Origin: Brevibacterium sp. CS2 | GTDB taxonomy: Bacteria > Actinomycetota > Actinomycetes > Actinomycetales > Brevibacteriaceae | Length of the DNA: 64,000 bases | Assembly (NCBI RefSeq): GCF_005280295.1 | Contig: NZ_CP040020.1 | Coordinates: 248,001 to 312,000 of the forward strand | Reading direction: 5' to 3' | Shown here: piece after piece, positions 37,307-48,078 of the stretch | Layout of the letters: the number at the start of each line of letters is the position of its first letter | How positions within the stretch are numbered: position 1 is the first letter of the stretch | The notes under the pieces: generated by a model | Told to the model about the DNA's origin: nothing | Seen by the model: only the letters and a program-made list of their open reading frames with translations | The model's database searches: none | Translations under genes and position numbers: made by a program

Positions 37307-37340
37307 CAGCGGCCCCGGACCACTCGGTCCGGGGCCGCTG
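37307..37340. terminator. Bidirectional terminator between crp and the MBL gene
   Basis: A perfect 15-bp inverted repeat (37307-37321 and 37326-37340) with an ACTC loop lies between the convergent crp and metallo-hydrolase genes. It is GC-rich and lacks a T tract. Confidence 0.8.
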
Positions 37341-37456
37341 TCGCGCTCCGTGTGCCCGCCCGGTGGATCTGCTGGGATCACCGGGCGGATGCTCTGGGTT
37401 CACCGCGGTCCGGCGTCTTCGCGGAGGGCGCCATCCGAGCCGACCGAGACCTCGGC

Positions 37457-38206
37457 TCAGAGACGCCCGAGGTAGTCGAGCTGCGCCTTGACGATCTGGA
37501 GGGCGGCGCCCCGGACGTCGTCGGGCACGTCGTGGTAGACGGCGTCGCGCACCTCCTCGGGCGTGCGGGCGCCGGCTTCGAGTGCATCGCGGACCTGCTC
37601 GATGCGCTCCGCACGGTGTGCGGCGTAGTGGGCGAGCACCTCGGCGGGGTTCTCGATCGTCGGCCCGTGCGCGGGCTCGATGACCTCGACCCGCCCGGTG
37701 TCGACGAGTCGGCGCAGCGCTTCGATGCTGCCGAGGTAGTCCCGGATCGACCCCTCCGGGTGGGTGACGACGGTGGTGCCGCGGCCCAGCACGGTGTCCC
37801 CGGAGTACAGGGTGGCGCCGTGGATGAGGCTGATGCTGTCGGAGGTGTGGCCCGGGGTGGCGACGACCTCGACCACGTCCTCCGGGGCGTCGCCGAAGGT
37901 GATCTCCTGCCCGTGGACCACCGGCTCCGTGTGCCGGGCGAAGCGCTCGAGCACGGCGTGGACGGGCACCTCGGGCGCCCAGTCGTCGATCGAGCCGAGC
38001 ATCTCCGAATGGTCGGCGTGCTGGTGGGTGAGCACGATCGCGCGGAGCTCTCGCTCGCCGATCTCGGTGAGGAACGCCTCGCGGTGGGCGGCGAGCTCGG
38101 GGCCCGGGTCGATGAGCAGCGCGCCGGAGTCGTCGGCGCTGAGGAGCACGTAGGTGTTCGTCCCGTCGAGGGTCATGGGCGAGGGGTTGTCGGCTCGGAT
38201 GCGCAT
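37457..38206 (-). CDS. MBL-fold metallo-hydrolase (LACTB2/Rv3677c-like)
   Basis: The 249-residue protein is a metallo-beta-lactamase-fold hydrolase with THQHADH as the zinc-binding HxHxDH motif, VVATPGHTSDS, YSGDTVLG and a late PAHGPTIENP motif. A C-terminal winged-helix-like segment (about 200-249) is typical of the LACTB2 branch, whose human member is an endoribonuclease. ATG 38206 begins right at the conserved MRIRADNPSPMTLDGTNTY. The position next to crp, Nudix and ridA genes matches mycobacteria (Rv3677c). The substrate is not known. Confidence 0.88.
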   Translation of the reverse strand: MRIRADNPSPMTLDGTNTYVLLSADDSGALLIDPGPELAAHREAFLTEIGERELRAIVLTHQHADHSEMLGSIDDWAPEVPVHAVLERFARHTEPVVHGQEITFGDAPEDVVEVVATPGHTSDSISLIHGATLYSGDTVLGRGTTVVTHPEGSIRDYLGSIEALRRLVDTGRVEVIEPAHGPTIENPAEVLAHYAAHRAERIEQVRDALEAGARTPEEVRDAVYHDVPDDVRGAALQIVKAQLDYLGRL

Positions 38207-38273
38207 GGGGCCTCTCGTCGTCGAGGAAGGTGCGGATGGCCCCAGTCTATCGAGGTGCGACGAGCTGCCGGGC

Positions 38274-39242
38274 TCAGGCACACGATTCGTCGATGACCGG
38301 CTCGTCCTCCTCGTCGTCGACGAGCGAGGCGGATTCCTCCTCCGGCGGCTCCTGGAGGTCCGTCGCCTCGCTGTCGCGCTGTGCGCGGCGCGCCGGCTCA
38401 CCGGGGGCACGCACGGTCGCCCACCACCGGTCGTCGTGGCGCACGATCTCCGGGTGCATGGGACGCACGTCGCGCACCCGCGCCATCGCCGCACCCACCG
38501 TCGGCACGGCGGCGAGGCTCTCGCAGACGAGGCGCATCGCCACGGAGATGTGTTCGCCCCCTGAGGGGCCGATCGCCTCGAGCACCTCGGCCGGGGTCAT
38601 CCAGCCGCCCCAGGAGTCGTTCCGGGAGCGGAACTCGAGCGTCTGCACGTGCGGCAGCGCGGCGACGAAGAACACGGTGTCGAAGCGCCGCAGCTGCCAG
38701 GGTGTGTTGACCCAGCGCAGCCACGGATGGAGGAGGTCCGGGCGGAACCGCAGGCTGCGGTCGTCGAGCAGCTGAGGGAAGGTCAGCCGGCGTTCGGCGA
38801 GCTCGGACCGCCCGTCGTCCCAGTCGGGGGCGTCCACGGTCGTCACCACGCGCCCGTCGATGTCCTCGGCGAGCAGGATGCCGGTGGTGAGGAGCGCGGC
38901 CCGGGCGGCGCCGGCGAAGTACGACAGCGCCCGTCCGGAGCTGCTCATCTGCAGCTGCTCGGCGCACTTCCCCGGCGACCAGCCCGCCAGGGGGAGCCTC
39001 CGCAGGTCGCTCGGGCTGAGCTCGACGCTGGGGAACGACCACCGGTTCCGGTCGGCGTTGCCGCGGGCATCGGACTGGCGGGTGACGAAAACCTGCACCC
39101 CGGCCGCCGTGTCGCGGATGAGCGCGATCGCGGCGGCCGGGGTGGGGGTGTCCGGGTGCGGGGGCCGGTCACCGGCGGCGAACAGGCTGAGCAGACGCTC
39201 GAGCTCGCGCGAGACCGGGAACTCCCTGTCAGACGACGGCAT
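38274..39242 (-). CDS. Nudix-fold protein with a degenerate catalytic box
   Basis: The 322-residue protein aligns by eye with the Nudix family found beside MBL and RidA genes in actinobacteria. Strand segments such as AAAIALIRDTAAGVQVFVTRQ and the C-terminal TPWQLRRFDTVFFVAALP are retained. Where relatives read AAxRETFEExGxLLA, this protein has AARAALLTTGILLA: each catalytic glutamate is replaced. It is probably not a pyrophosphatase. The acidic C-terminus is low complexity. Its start overlaps the end of ridA by 14 bases. Confidence 0.7.
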   Translation of the reverse strand: MPSSDREFPVSRELERLLSLFAAGDRPPHPDTPTPAAAIALIRDTAAGVQVFVTRQSDARGNADRNRWSFPSVELSPSDLRRLPLAGWSPGKCAEQLQMSSSGRALSYFAGAARAALLTTGILLAEDIDGRVVTTVDAPDWDDGRSELAERRLTFPQLLDDRSLRFRPDLLHPWLRWVNTPWQLRRFDTVFFVAALPHVQTLEFRSRNDSWGGWMTPAEVLEAIGPSGGEHISVAMRLVCESLAAVPTVGAAMARVRDVRPMHPEIVRHDDRWWATVRAPGEPARRAQRDSEATDLQEPPEEESASLVDDEEDEPVIDESCA

Positions 39243-39708
39243 CCAGGCGGCGCACCTTGACGATGAGCTCGATCTCCACCGGGGTGTTCATCGGCAGGGC
39301 GGCCACGCCGACGGCGCTGCGGGCGTGCGCGCCGCGCTGGCCGAACACCTCGTGGAGGAACTCCGAGGCGCCGTTGATGACCTTCGGGTGGTCGGTGAAG
39401 TCCGGGGCCGAATTCACGAACCCGGTCATCTTGACGACCTGCTCGATGTTGTCGAGGTCGCCGATCACCGACTTGATCGCGGCGAGCGCGTTGAGGGCGG
39501 CGATCCGGGCGGCGTCGTAACCCTTCGCGACGTCGACCTCGGCACCGAGGGTGCCGGTCACGGCGAGCTCGCCGTCGACGATCGGGAGCTGCCCGGAGGT
39601 GTAGACGAGGTCGCCGACCTCGAGGGCGGGGACGTAGGCGCCGGCGGGTGCGGCGACCTCGGGCAGGGTGAGGCCGATCTCGGAGATCCGGGTCTCGATG
39701 CGGGTCAT
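39229..39708 (-). CDS. ridA: RidA family protein
   Basis: The 159-residue YjgF/RidA-like protein would hydrolyse reactive enamine/imine intermediates. It includes GDLVYTSGQLPIVDGELA, a central NALAAIKSVIGDLDNIEQVV helix and the arginine in AHARSAVGVAALP that corresponds to the catalytic/carboxylate-binding Arg. The length (about 155) fits the longer YjgF-like subgroup seen in actinobacteria (Rv3678c) rather than classical 128-residue RidA. It is co-directional with and overlaps the degenerate Nudix gene. Confidence 0.88.
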   Translation of the reverse strand: MTRIETRISEIGLTLPEVAAPAGAYVPALEVGDLVYTSGQLPIVDGELAVTGTLGAEVDVAKGYDAARIAALNALAAIKSVIGDLDNIEQVVKMTGFVNSAPDFTDHPKVINGASEFLHEVFGQRGAHARSAVGVAALPMNTPVEIELIVKVRRLDAVV

Positions 39709-39790
39709 ATGAGCCTCCTCGCTCAGGGTGTCGGTGCTGATGTCGTCGCAGCTGCTGCGGCCGGCGCGGCTGTTGCAGCCGGGCCCGTCG

Positions 39791-39946
39791 TCACTGCTTG
39801 GGGCGCTTGAGGTAGGCGACCAGGCCGTTGTTGTCCGGTCCCGGGATCACCTGGACGAGCTCGTAGCCGTCCTCGCCCCACTGGTCGAGGATCTGCTTGG
39901 TCGCGTGGACGATGAGCGGAACGGTGACGTACTCCCACTTCTGCAT
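39791..39946 (-). CDS. DUF4177-type small protein
   Basis: A 51-residue protein starting MQKWEYVTVPLIVHATKQIL and containing LDQWGEDGYELVQVIPG, the usual DUF4177-like WEY/GxxGYELV pattern. AAAGG lies upstream of ATG 39946. Function is unknown; relatives sit next to ridA in many actinobacteria. It is 82 bp upstream of ridA and likely co-transcribed. Confidence 0.82.
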   Translation of the reverse strand: MQKWEYVTVPLIVHATKQILDQWGEDGYELVQVIPGPDNNGLVAYLKRPKQ

Positions 39947-40121
39947 GTCTGGTGCCTTTCTGTCGCTGTCGTGGTGCGGTGTCAGGTGTCTGCTGCCACG
40001 GTACCCGGTGTCGCCGTGTCGGGGCTCCGGGTCTCCCCCACCGGACCGCCGCGGTGCGGGCCGGGTGGCGTGCTGCCGCCGAGGTGTGCGGCGCGCCGGT
40101 TCCGTGCCGGTCCGGTCGAGG

Positions 40122-42509
40122 TCAGCCGCCGATGGCCGGAGCGAGGTCGTTGCCGCCCTCGTCCTCCTGGCCGCCGCCACCGCCACCGGTGTCGCCACCG
40201 CCGCCGTTGCCACCGCCGCCGTTTCCTCCACCGTTGCCGCCGCCGTTGTCCGGGGCAGGTGCCGGTGCCGGGCGGTTGTTGCCGCCTCCGCCGCCACCGC
40301 CGCCGGTGCCGCCGCCCCCGCCTCCACGACGGTTGCGCGGGCCGGATTCGCCCCCGCCCCCGCCGGAGCCGCCGCCGCGCATGATCGAGGGATCGGGCCG
40401 GGCGAAGGACGTGTTGCCGTCGGTGTGGTCGACAGCCTTGCTCATGTAGGACTGCCAGGTCTTGCCGGAGAAGGTCGCGCCATAGACGAAGCCGCGGACC
40501 TTGCCCTTGCGGTTCTTGCGCCAGTCCATGCTCTTGTCCGGGTGACCGGTCCACACGGCGGTGGAGATCGACTTGGTGAACCCGGCGAGCCAGGTGTGGC
40601 CGACCTCGAAGTTCGTCGTACCGGTCTTGGCGCCGGCCGGCTTGCCGATCTTGAGCGAGGACGTGGTGCCGCCATTGAAGGTCTGGGTCAGCGCATAGGC
40701 GACGCCCTGGGCGACCTTCTTGTCGAGCACCTCGTGGCAGTCGGCGTTCGGGATCTCCACCTTCTCACCCTTGCGATCAGTGATCTCGGTGATCGGGGTG
40801 GGGCGGCAGTAGGTGCCACCGGAGGCGAACACCGCGTAGGCGCTGGCGAGGTCGATCGGGGCGACCTCGACGGTGCCGAGAACCGAGGACGGCAGCAGGG
40901 CCAGGGTGAGGCCGCTCTCCGTCGTGGTGTCGAGCTGCTCGCCGGTGCCGTACTTGAGCCCCATGTCCATCGCGGTCTTCATGGTCCCGCACATGTTGAG
41001 CTGATTCGCCATCGCCGCGTAGCCGGTGTTGACCGAGCTCTTCGTCGCCTGCAGCGCGGTCATGCTCGAATTGCGCTTGCCGTCGCCGGCGTTGTTCGGG
41101 TTCCAGTTCGCGCCGTTGTTGTCGCAGCCGTCGTACTTCCACGATCCGGCCGCATATTCGCGCTTGGTGCCGTTGACGGTGGTGTTGAGGCTCTTGCCCT
41201 CCTTGAGCCATTCGGTGAGCACGAAGGGCTTCCACGTCGATCCCACCTGGAAGCCGTTGGCCCCGTTGTGCTTGCGGTCGACGTTGTAGTTGATCTGGGT
41301 GTCCGAGCCCTTCTCGCCCTCCGTCACCGTGTAGTTGCGGTTCTGGGCCATCGCGATGACCTGACCGGTGCCGGGTTCGACGGACACGATCGAGTGGCCC
41401 GCACCCGAGGGGTCGCCGACGGGGATCCGCTTCTTGACCTCTTTGTCCGCGATCTTCTGGATCTCGGGGTTGATGCTCGTCTTGATCTCGAGCCCGCCGC
41501 GCTGGAGGAAGTTGATGCGCTCCTCGTCGGTCTCGCCGAAGGCCGGATCGGTCTCGATGACGCGCTGCACGAAGTCGCAGAAGTACGCCATGTTCCCGGC
41601 GGACGCGCAACCGTTCGGAGTCGTGTGGATGTCGAGGTCGAGACCGGAGTCGACGGCTTCGTCGTACTGCTCCTGGGTGATCTTCTCCTGGTCGAGCATG
41701 AGCCCGAGCACGACGTTGCGGCGCTCGATCGTCTGCTCCTCGAACCGCTCCGGGTTGAACGCCGAGGGGTTCTTCACGATCCCGGCGAGCATCGCGGACT
41801 GCTGGATGTCGAGCTCGCTCGCGGACTTGCCCCAGTAGCGGTAGGCGGCGGCTTCGACGCCGTACACGTTCGGGGAGCCGGAGTAGTTGTTGATGTTGAG
41901 GTAGCGGTTGAGGATCTCGTCCTTGGAGTACTTGTTCTCCACCGCGACGGCGAGCTTGGCCTCGCGGAGCTTACGGGCGTAGCCGGCGGTCCCCTCGCTC
42001 TCCTTGGCCGCGTCGACACCCTCGGCGTCGTCCACGGCGTGGGCGTTCTCCGCCAGCACGTTCTTCACGTACTGCTGCGTCAGCGTCGACCCGCCCTGGG
42101 TCTCGTCGGAGATGAGGTTGTGGACGACGGCGCGGGCGATGCCCTGCACGTCGACGCCGCCGTGCTCGTAGAAGCGGGCGTCCTCGACGGCGACGGTGGC
42201 GTCGCGCATCTCCTGCGAGATGTCCTCGAGCGGGACCTCGCGGCGGTTCTGCCAGTAGAACGTCGCGATCTCGGAGCCGTCGGCGGCGAGCATGCGCGAC
42301 TGCTCGGCGAGCGGACGCTCCTCGAGCTCGGCGGGCAGGGCGTTGAACACGTCGACCGCGGTCTCCGCGCCGGCGGAGACCGCACCGACCGAGGGAATCG
42401 CCAGACCGGCACCGACGACACCGGCGATCACGCTGACCGCGATGAATTGGAACCAGGCCCGGACCTTGTTCTGCTGGGGATCTGACGCAGGAGACACCAT
42501 GCTCGCCAT
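40122..42509 (-). CDS. Class A penicillin-binding protein (PonA2-like)
   Basis: This 795-residue bifunctional peptidoglycan synthase has one N-terminal membrane helix (about 20-45). The glycosyltransferase domain has catalytic Glu109 in VAVEDARFYEHGG and GGSTLTQQYVKN. The transpeptidase domain has Ser424-x-x-Lys (STWK), SVN (492-494) and KTG (628-630). Unlike mycobacterial PonA2 it has no PASTA domain; the C-terminus (711-795) is a Gly/Asn-rich run encoded by GGC/GGT-type repeats. It acts outside the membrane in cell-wall growth. ATG 42509 and ATG 42500 are both possible starts. The adjacent phosphoesterase matches the Rv3682-Rv3683 order. Confidence 0.94.
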   Translation of the reverse strand: MASMVSPASDPQQNKVRAWFQFIAVSVIAGVVGAGLAIPSVGAVSAGAETAVDVFNALPAELEERPLAEQSRMLAADGSEIATFYWQNRREVPLEDISQEMRDATVAVEDARFYEHGGVDVQGIARAVVHNLISDETQGGSTLTQQYVKNVLAENAHAVDDAEGVDAAKESEGTAGYARKLREAKLAVAVENKYSKDEILNRYLNINNYSGSPNVYGVEAAAYRYWGKSASELDIQQSAMLAGIVKNPSAFNPERFEEQTIERRNVVLGLMLDQEKITQEQYDEAVDSGLDLDIHTTPNGCASAGNMAYFCDFVQRVIETDPAFGETDEERINFLQRGGLEIKTSINPEIQKIADKEVKKRIPVGDPSGAGHSIVSVEPGTGQVIAMAQNRNYTVTEGEKGSDTQINYNVDRKHNGANGFQVGSTWKPFVLTEWLKEGKSLNTTVNGTKREYAAGSWKYDGCDNNGANWNPNNAGDGKRNSSMTALQATKSSVNTGYAAMANQLNMCGTMKTAMDMGLKYGTGEQLDTTTESGLTLALLPSSVLGTVEVAPIDLASAYAVFASGGTYCRPTPITEITDRKGEKVEIPNADCHEVLDKKVAQGVAYALTQTFNGGTTSSLKIGKPAGAKTGTTNFEVGHTWLAGFTKSISTAVWTGHPDKSMDWRKNRKGKVRGFVYGATFSGKTWQSYMSKAVDHTDGNTSFARPDPSIMRGGGSGGGGGESGPRNRRGGGGGGTGGGGGGGGNNRPAPAPAPDNGGGNGGGNGGGGNGGGGDTGGGGGGQEDEGGNDLAPAIGG

Positions 42510-42659
42510 GATAGCGAAGCCGCGCGCCCGGAGCTTTCAGCGCGCGCCCAGCCCGATCGCGGGATTCCGGCCCTCCTGATGAGGCGCTGGTGAGGCGCCT
42601 GCGGACCCTTGCTCGAACTCCCGAAGCCCTGCTCGACCTCCTGAGCCCCCTGAGGCCCC

Positions 42660-42687
42660 GTGCTCCATGCTCCGTGCTCCATGCTCC
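42660..42687. repeat. Two 14-bp tandem repeats
   Basis: GTGCTCCATGCTCC occurs twice in a row and directly abuts the second copy of the long hairpin repeat. No gene is visible in 42510-42805. Confidence 0.7.
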
Positions 42688-42750
42688 AACTGCGCGGTAT
42701 CCGACAGCAGCCGCGCAATTGAGCGCCGATCTTCGGATACTGCGCAGTTC
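42688..42750. repeat. Long hairpin repeat, copy 2 (also at 13653)
   Basis: AACTGCGCGGTATCCGA (42688-42704) pairs with TCGGATACTGCGCAGTT (42733-42749) with one mismatch; the centre holds GCGCAATTGAGCGC. The arm and centre sequences match the element at 13653-13718 almost exactly. It lies downstream of the phosphoesterase gene and upstream of the PBP gene, both on the minus strand. Confidence 0.8.
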
Positions 42751-42805
42751 GCGCGGCCGACGCCCGGACAACGCCCGAGCCCGGGCCCGCCTGCGGTGGT
42801 GGCCG

Positions 42806-46058
<3,253 letters not shown>

Positions 46059-46091
46059 GGCTGTCACTTTCCTCGGGGTGCGTTCGCGACC

Positions 46092-46097
46092 ATTGTA
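46092..46097 (-). promoter_or_regulatory. Likely -10 box of lysC
   Basis: TACAAT read on the minus strand lies about 34 bp upstream of the chosen start. No good -35 box accompanies it. Confidence 0.35.
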
Positions 46098-46161
46098 CGG
46101 TCGGCCCCGCGCACGGTGCGGACCCGCCCGGCATGCGGATCCACGGGCAGGAACGGAGCGA

Positions 46162-46227
46162 ACTGTGGGGCGTTCGGCGGAGAGTGCGACCGTTGATGGT
46201 CCTACTCTTCGCCGAACGCCCCACAGT
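46162..46227. repeat. Long hairpin upstream of lysC
   Basis: ACTGTGGGGCGTTCGGCG (46162-46179) pairs perfectly with its complement at 46210-46227, and the inner arms (GAGAGTGCGACC and GGTCCTACTCTT) are mostly complementary. It lies between the XRE gene stop and the lysC promoter and may terminate the former. Confidence 0.75.
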
Positions 46228-46233
46228 CGGGTG

Positions 46234-46313
46234 GTGCCGGGGTCGAGGGGTGTGCGGGTGGGTGTGCTTCCGGGTCGAGGGGTGCCGGTGGGGAAGGTGC
46301 CGGGGTCGAGGGG
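46234..46313. repeat. Imperfect GGGTCGAGGGG repeats
   Basis: Three copies of a core (C)GGGTCGAGGGG occur at about 46239, 46271 and 46303, two inside a longer GTGCCGGGGTCGAGGGG unit (46234-46250 and 46297-46313), spaced about 32 bp. No gene is seen in 46059-46344. Confidence 0.5.
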
Positions 46314-46344
46314 CTCGCCGCCTCGGGTCACTCGATCGGGTCGG

Positions 46345-46566
46345 TCATTCGACGGTGAAGATGTCTCCGGGCTGGCAGTCGAGGGCGCTGCACAGGCTCA
46401 CCAGGGTGGTGTAGCGGATCGCCTTGGCCCGGTTGTTCTTGAGGACCGACAGGTTGGCGACGGTGACGCCGACCTCGGTGGAGAGCTCCGTGAGGGTCTT
46501 GCCGCGCTCCGCGAGCAGGCTGTCGAGGTGGCAGCGGACGCTGTGGGTGCCGATGTCGACGCTCAT
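46345..46566 (-). CDS. YozG-like XRE/Cro HTH regulator
   Basis: The 73-residue protein is almost entirely one Cro/C1 helix-turn-helix ([20 protein letters not shown] then [20 protein letters not shown] and PGDIFTVE), typical of the short YozG/Cro-like partners of DUF2975 membrane proteins. Its ATG shares one base with the upstream stop (TGATG), so translation is coupled. It probably represses its own operon. Confidence 0.9.
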   Translation of the reverse strand: MSVDIGTHSVRCHLDSLLAERGKTLTELSTEVGVTVANLSVLKNNRAKAIRYTTLVSLCSALDCQPGDIFTVE

Positions 46567-47213
46567 CAGATGACCCCTTCGAGCTCGTCCTCGACGCGGG
46601 CACCGCGATCGAGGAGCAGGCCGATGACGCCGATGCCGCCGAGGACCGCGAGCCAGCCCCAGATCAGTCCGCTCTGGATGCTGTTGTCGATCGGGAGCTC
46701 GGCCAGACCGAGGTCGCGGATCACGAGGTTGTCGCCGAGCATCTGCACGATGCCGGACACCGCGCCGGCGGCGAAGACGGAGAAGAACAGTCCGCGCATC
46801 GAGCGTCGCGTGCGGGGGTCGAAGGCCAGCCCCTTGGACACGAGGCCGATCGCGCGCACGGCGCACCAGCCGGCCAGCAGCAGCCCGAGGACGAGGATGA
46901 TGTCGGCTGCGATGAGGAAGCCCTGGGTCGCACCGGCGAGGTCGTCGGCCGGCAGCCGGAAGTCGATGACGCCCCGGGCGAGCACCTCATGGTCGCCGAG
47001 CTGCGTGGTGACCGGCTCCTCGCCGCGCAGGGCGAGATCGACCTCGAAGGTCCGGTCGATGAAGGCCCGGAACAGCTCGGTGACCCGTCCGCCGATGATG
47101 AGGATGACGACGACGAGGGGGTAGATCTCCAGTCCCGTCCAGGTGCGCTTCGATCCGCTCGGCGCGGAGGTCTCCGGAGTGGGTGATGCGGGGGTGGGTG
47201 AGGGGGTGCTCAT
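46566..47213 (-). CDS. DUF2975 membrane protein
   Basis: The 215-residue protein has four hydrophobic helices (about 27-45, 95-120, 135-155, 185-205), the DUF2975/YoaS-like layout, with a polar Thr/Pro-rich N-terminus. Such proteins pair with a tiny XRE regulator in Bacillus and actinobacteria; the function is unknown, perhaps membrane-signal sensing. ATG 47213 has AAGGAG five bases upstream, placed inside the overlapping leader ORF whose stop overlaps this start (ATGA). Confidence 0.85.
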   Translation of the reverse strand: MSTPSPTPASPTPETSAPSGSKRTWTGLEIYPLVVVILIIGGRVTELFRAFIDRTFEVDLALRGEEPVTTQLGDHEVLARGVIDFRLPADDLAGATQGFLIAADIILVLGLLLAGWCAVRAIGLVSKGLAFDPRTRRSMRGLFFSVFAAGAVSGIVQMLGDNLVIRDLGLAELPIDNSIQSGLIWGWLAVLGGIGVIGLLLDRGARVEDELEGVI

Positions 47214-47284
47214 GGTGACTCCTTGTCTTCGATGGACTCGATGTCTTCGATGGACTCGATGTCTTCGATGGACTCGATCGACAT
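47210..47284 (-). CDS. Tandem-repeat leader peptide coupled to DUF2975
   Basis: A 24-codon ORF starts at ATG 47284 and encodes Met-Ser followed by three ESIEDI-type units (I-E-S-I-E-D x3), then KESP. Its TGA overlaps the DUF2975 ATG by four bases, and it contains that gene's ribosome-binding site. The frame is open through all three 18-bp DNA repeats. There is no obvious ribosome-binding site for the leader, and a promoter at 47311 might start downstream of its ATG, so translation is uncertain. Confidence 0.45.
   Translation of the reverse strand: MSIESIEDIESIEDIESIEDKESP
47225..47278. repeat. Three exact 18-bp tandem repeats
   Basis: GTCTTCGATGGACTCGAT is repeated three times without a break (47225-47242, 47243-47260, 47261-47278). 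It forms the coding core of the candidate leader peptide upstream of DUF2975. Confidence 0.95.
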
Positions 47285-47367
47285 ATCGATTTTCGATGTA
47301 TCGATAGTCAATATCCTTATCGAGATTCGATATGGAGTCAAGCGGTTCGAGGTATCGATTTTCGATA
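47284..47367. promoter_or_regulatory. Array of three TATCGA-N3-TCGATA operators with promoter elements
   Basis: Inverted repeats TATCGATTTTCGATG (47284-47298), TATCGAGATTCGATA (47318-47332) and TATCGATTTTCGATA (47353-47367) are spaced 34-35 bp; the last two are perfect. An extra TATCGATA lies at 47299-47306. Two TTGACT hexamers on the minus strand (47311-47306 and 47341-47336) could be -35 boxes pointing at the DUF2975 operon. The stretch is much more A+T-rich than its surroundings. The co-transcribed XRE protein is the likeliest ligand. Confidence 0.75.
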
Positions 47368-47472
47368 CGTGTGAAGGTGCAGGTGAGGCGGGGCCACGCG
47401 ATCGATCCCGGCCCACCTGCGCGCGGTCGTCCTCGGCCGCGACAGGCGGGCGGCCGGAGCCGAGGTGCGGGC

Positions 47473-48078
47473 TCAGGTGACGGAGCGGCGGCCCTCGAAG
47501 GCGCGACCCAGGGTGACCTCGTCGGCGTACTCGAGGTCACCGCCCACGGGCAGGCCCGAGGCCAGGCGGCTCACCGTGATGCCGACGCTCGAGAGGAGCC
47601 GCACGAGGTAGGTCGCGGTCGCCTCGCCCTCGAGGTTGGGGTCGGTGGCGATGACGCACTCGGTGACCTCGCCGGACTGGAGGCGTGGCAGGAGCTCCTT
47701 GATCCGCAGATCGTCGGGGCCTACTCCGGCCATCGGGTCGATCGACCCGCCGAGCACGTGATAGAGGCCCCGGAACTCGCGGGTGCGCTCGATCGCAACG
47801 ACGTCCTTGGGCTCCTCGACGACGCAGATGAGCGTCTGATCGCGGCGCGGGTCCTTGCAGATCACGCACTGCGTGTCCTCGGACACATTGCCGCAGGTCT
47901 CGCAGAAGCGCACGCGCTTCTTGACCTCGGTGAGCGCCGAGCTCAGCGCCTCGACGTCCTCCGACGGGCTCTGCAGGACATGGAAGGCGAGACGCTGAGC
48001 GGACTTCGGACCGATCCCGGGGAGCTTGCCGAACTCCTCGACGAGGTCCTGCAGGGCGCCTTCGTAGAGCATGCTCAT
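47473..48078 (-). CDS. recR: Recombination protein RecR
   Basis: The 201-residue protein has an HhH motif ([15 protein letters not shown]), a four-cysteine zinc finger (CETCGN...CVICKD) and a Toprim domain ([17 protein letters not shown]). It works with RecO and RecF to load RecA at gaps. Its ATG overlaps the dnaX stop (ATGA), the standard dnaX-recR operon. Confidence 0.97.
   Translation of the reverse strand: MSMLYEGALQDLVEEFGKLPGIGPKSAQRLAFHVLQSPSEDVEALSSALTEVKKRVRFCETCGNVSEDTQCVICKDPRRDQTLICVVEEPKDVVAIERTREFRGLYHVLGGSIDPMAGVGPDDLRIKELLPRLQSGEVTECVIATDPNLEGEATATYLVRLLSSVGITVSRLASGLPVGGDLEYADEVTLGRAFEGRRSVT

Noticed and set aside
40190..40390. GGC-rich DNA repeats near the end of the PBP gene
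   Set aside because: They encode the Gly/Asn-rich C-terminal tail and need no separate repeat element.
47225..47278. Short CRISPR-like repeats
   Set aside because: The units are directly adjacent with no spacers, so this is a tandem repeat and not a CRISPR array.
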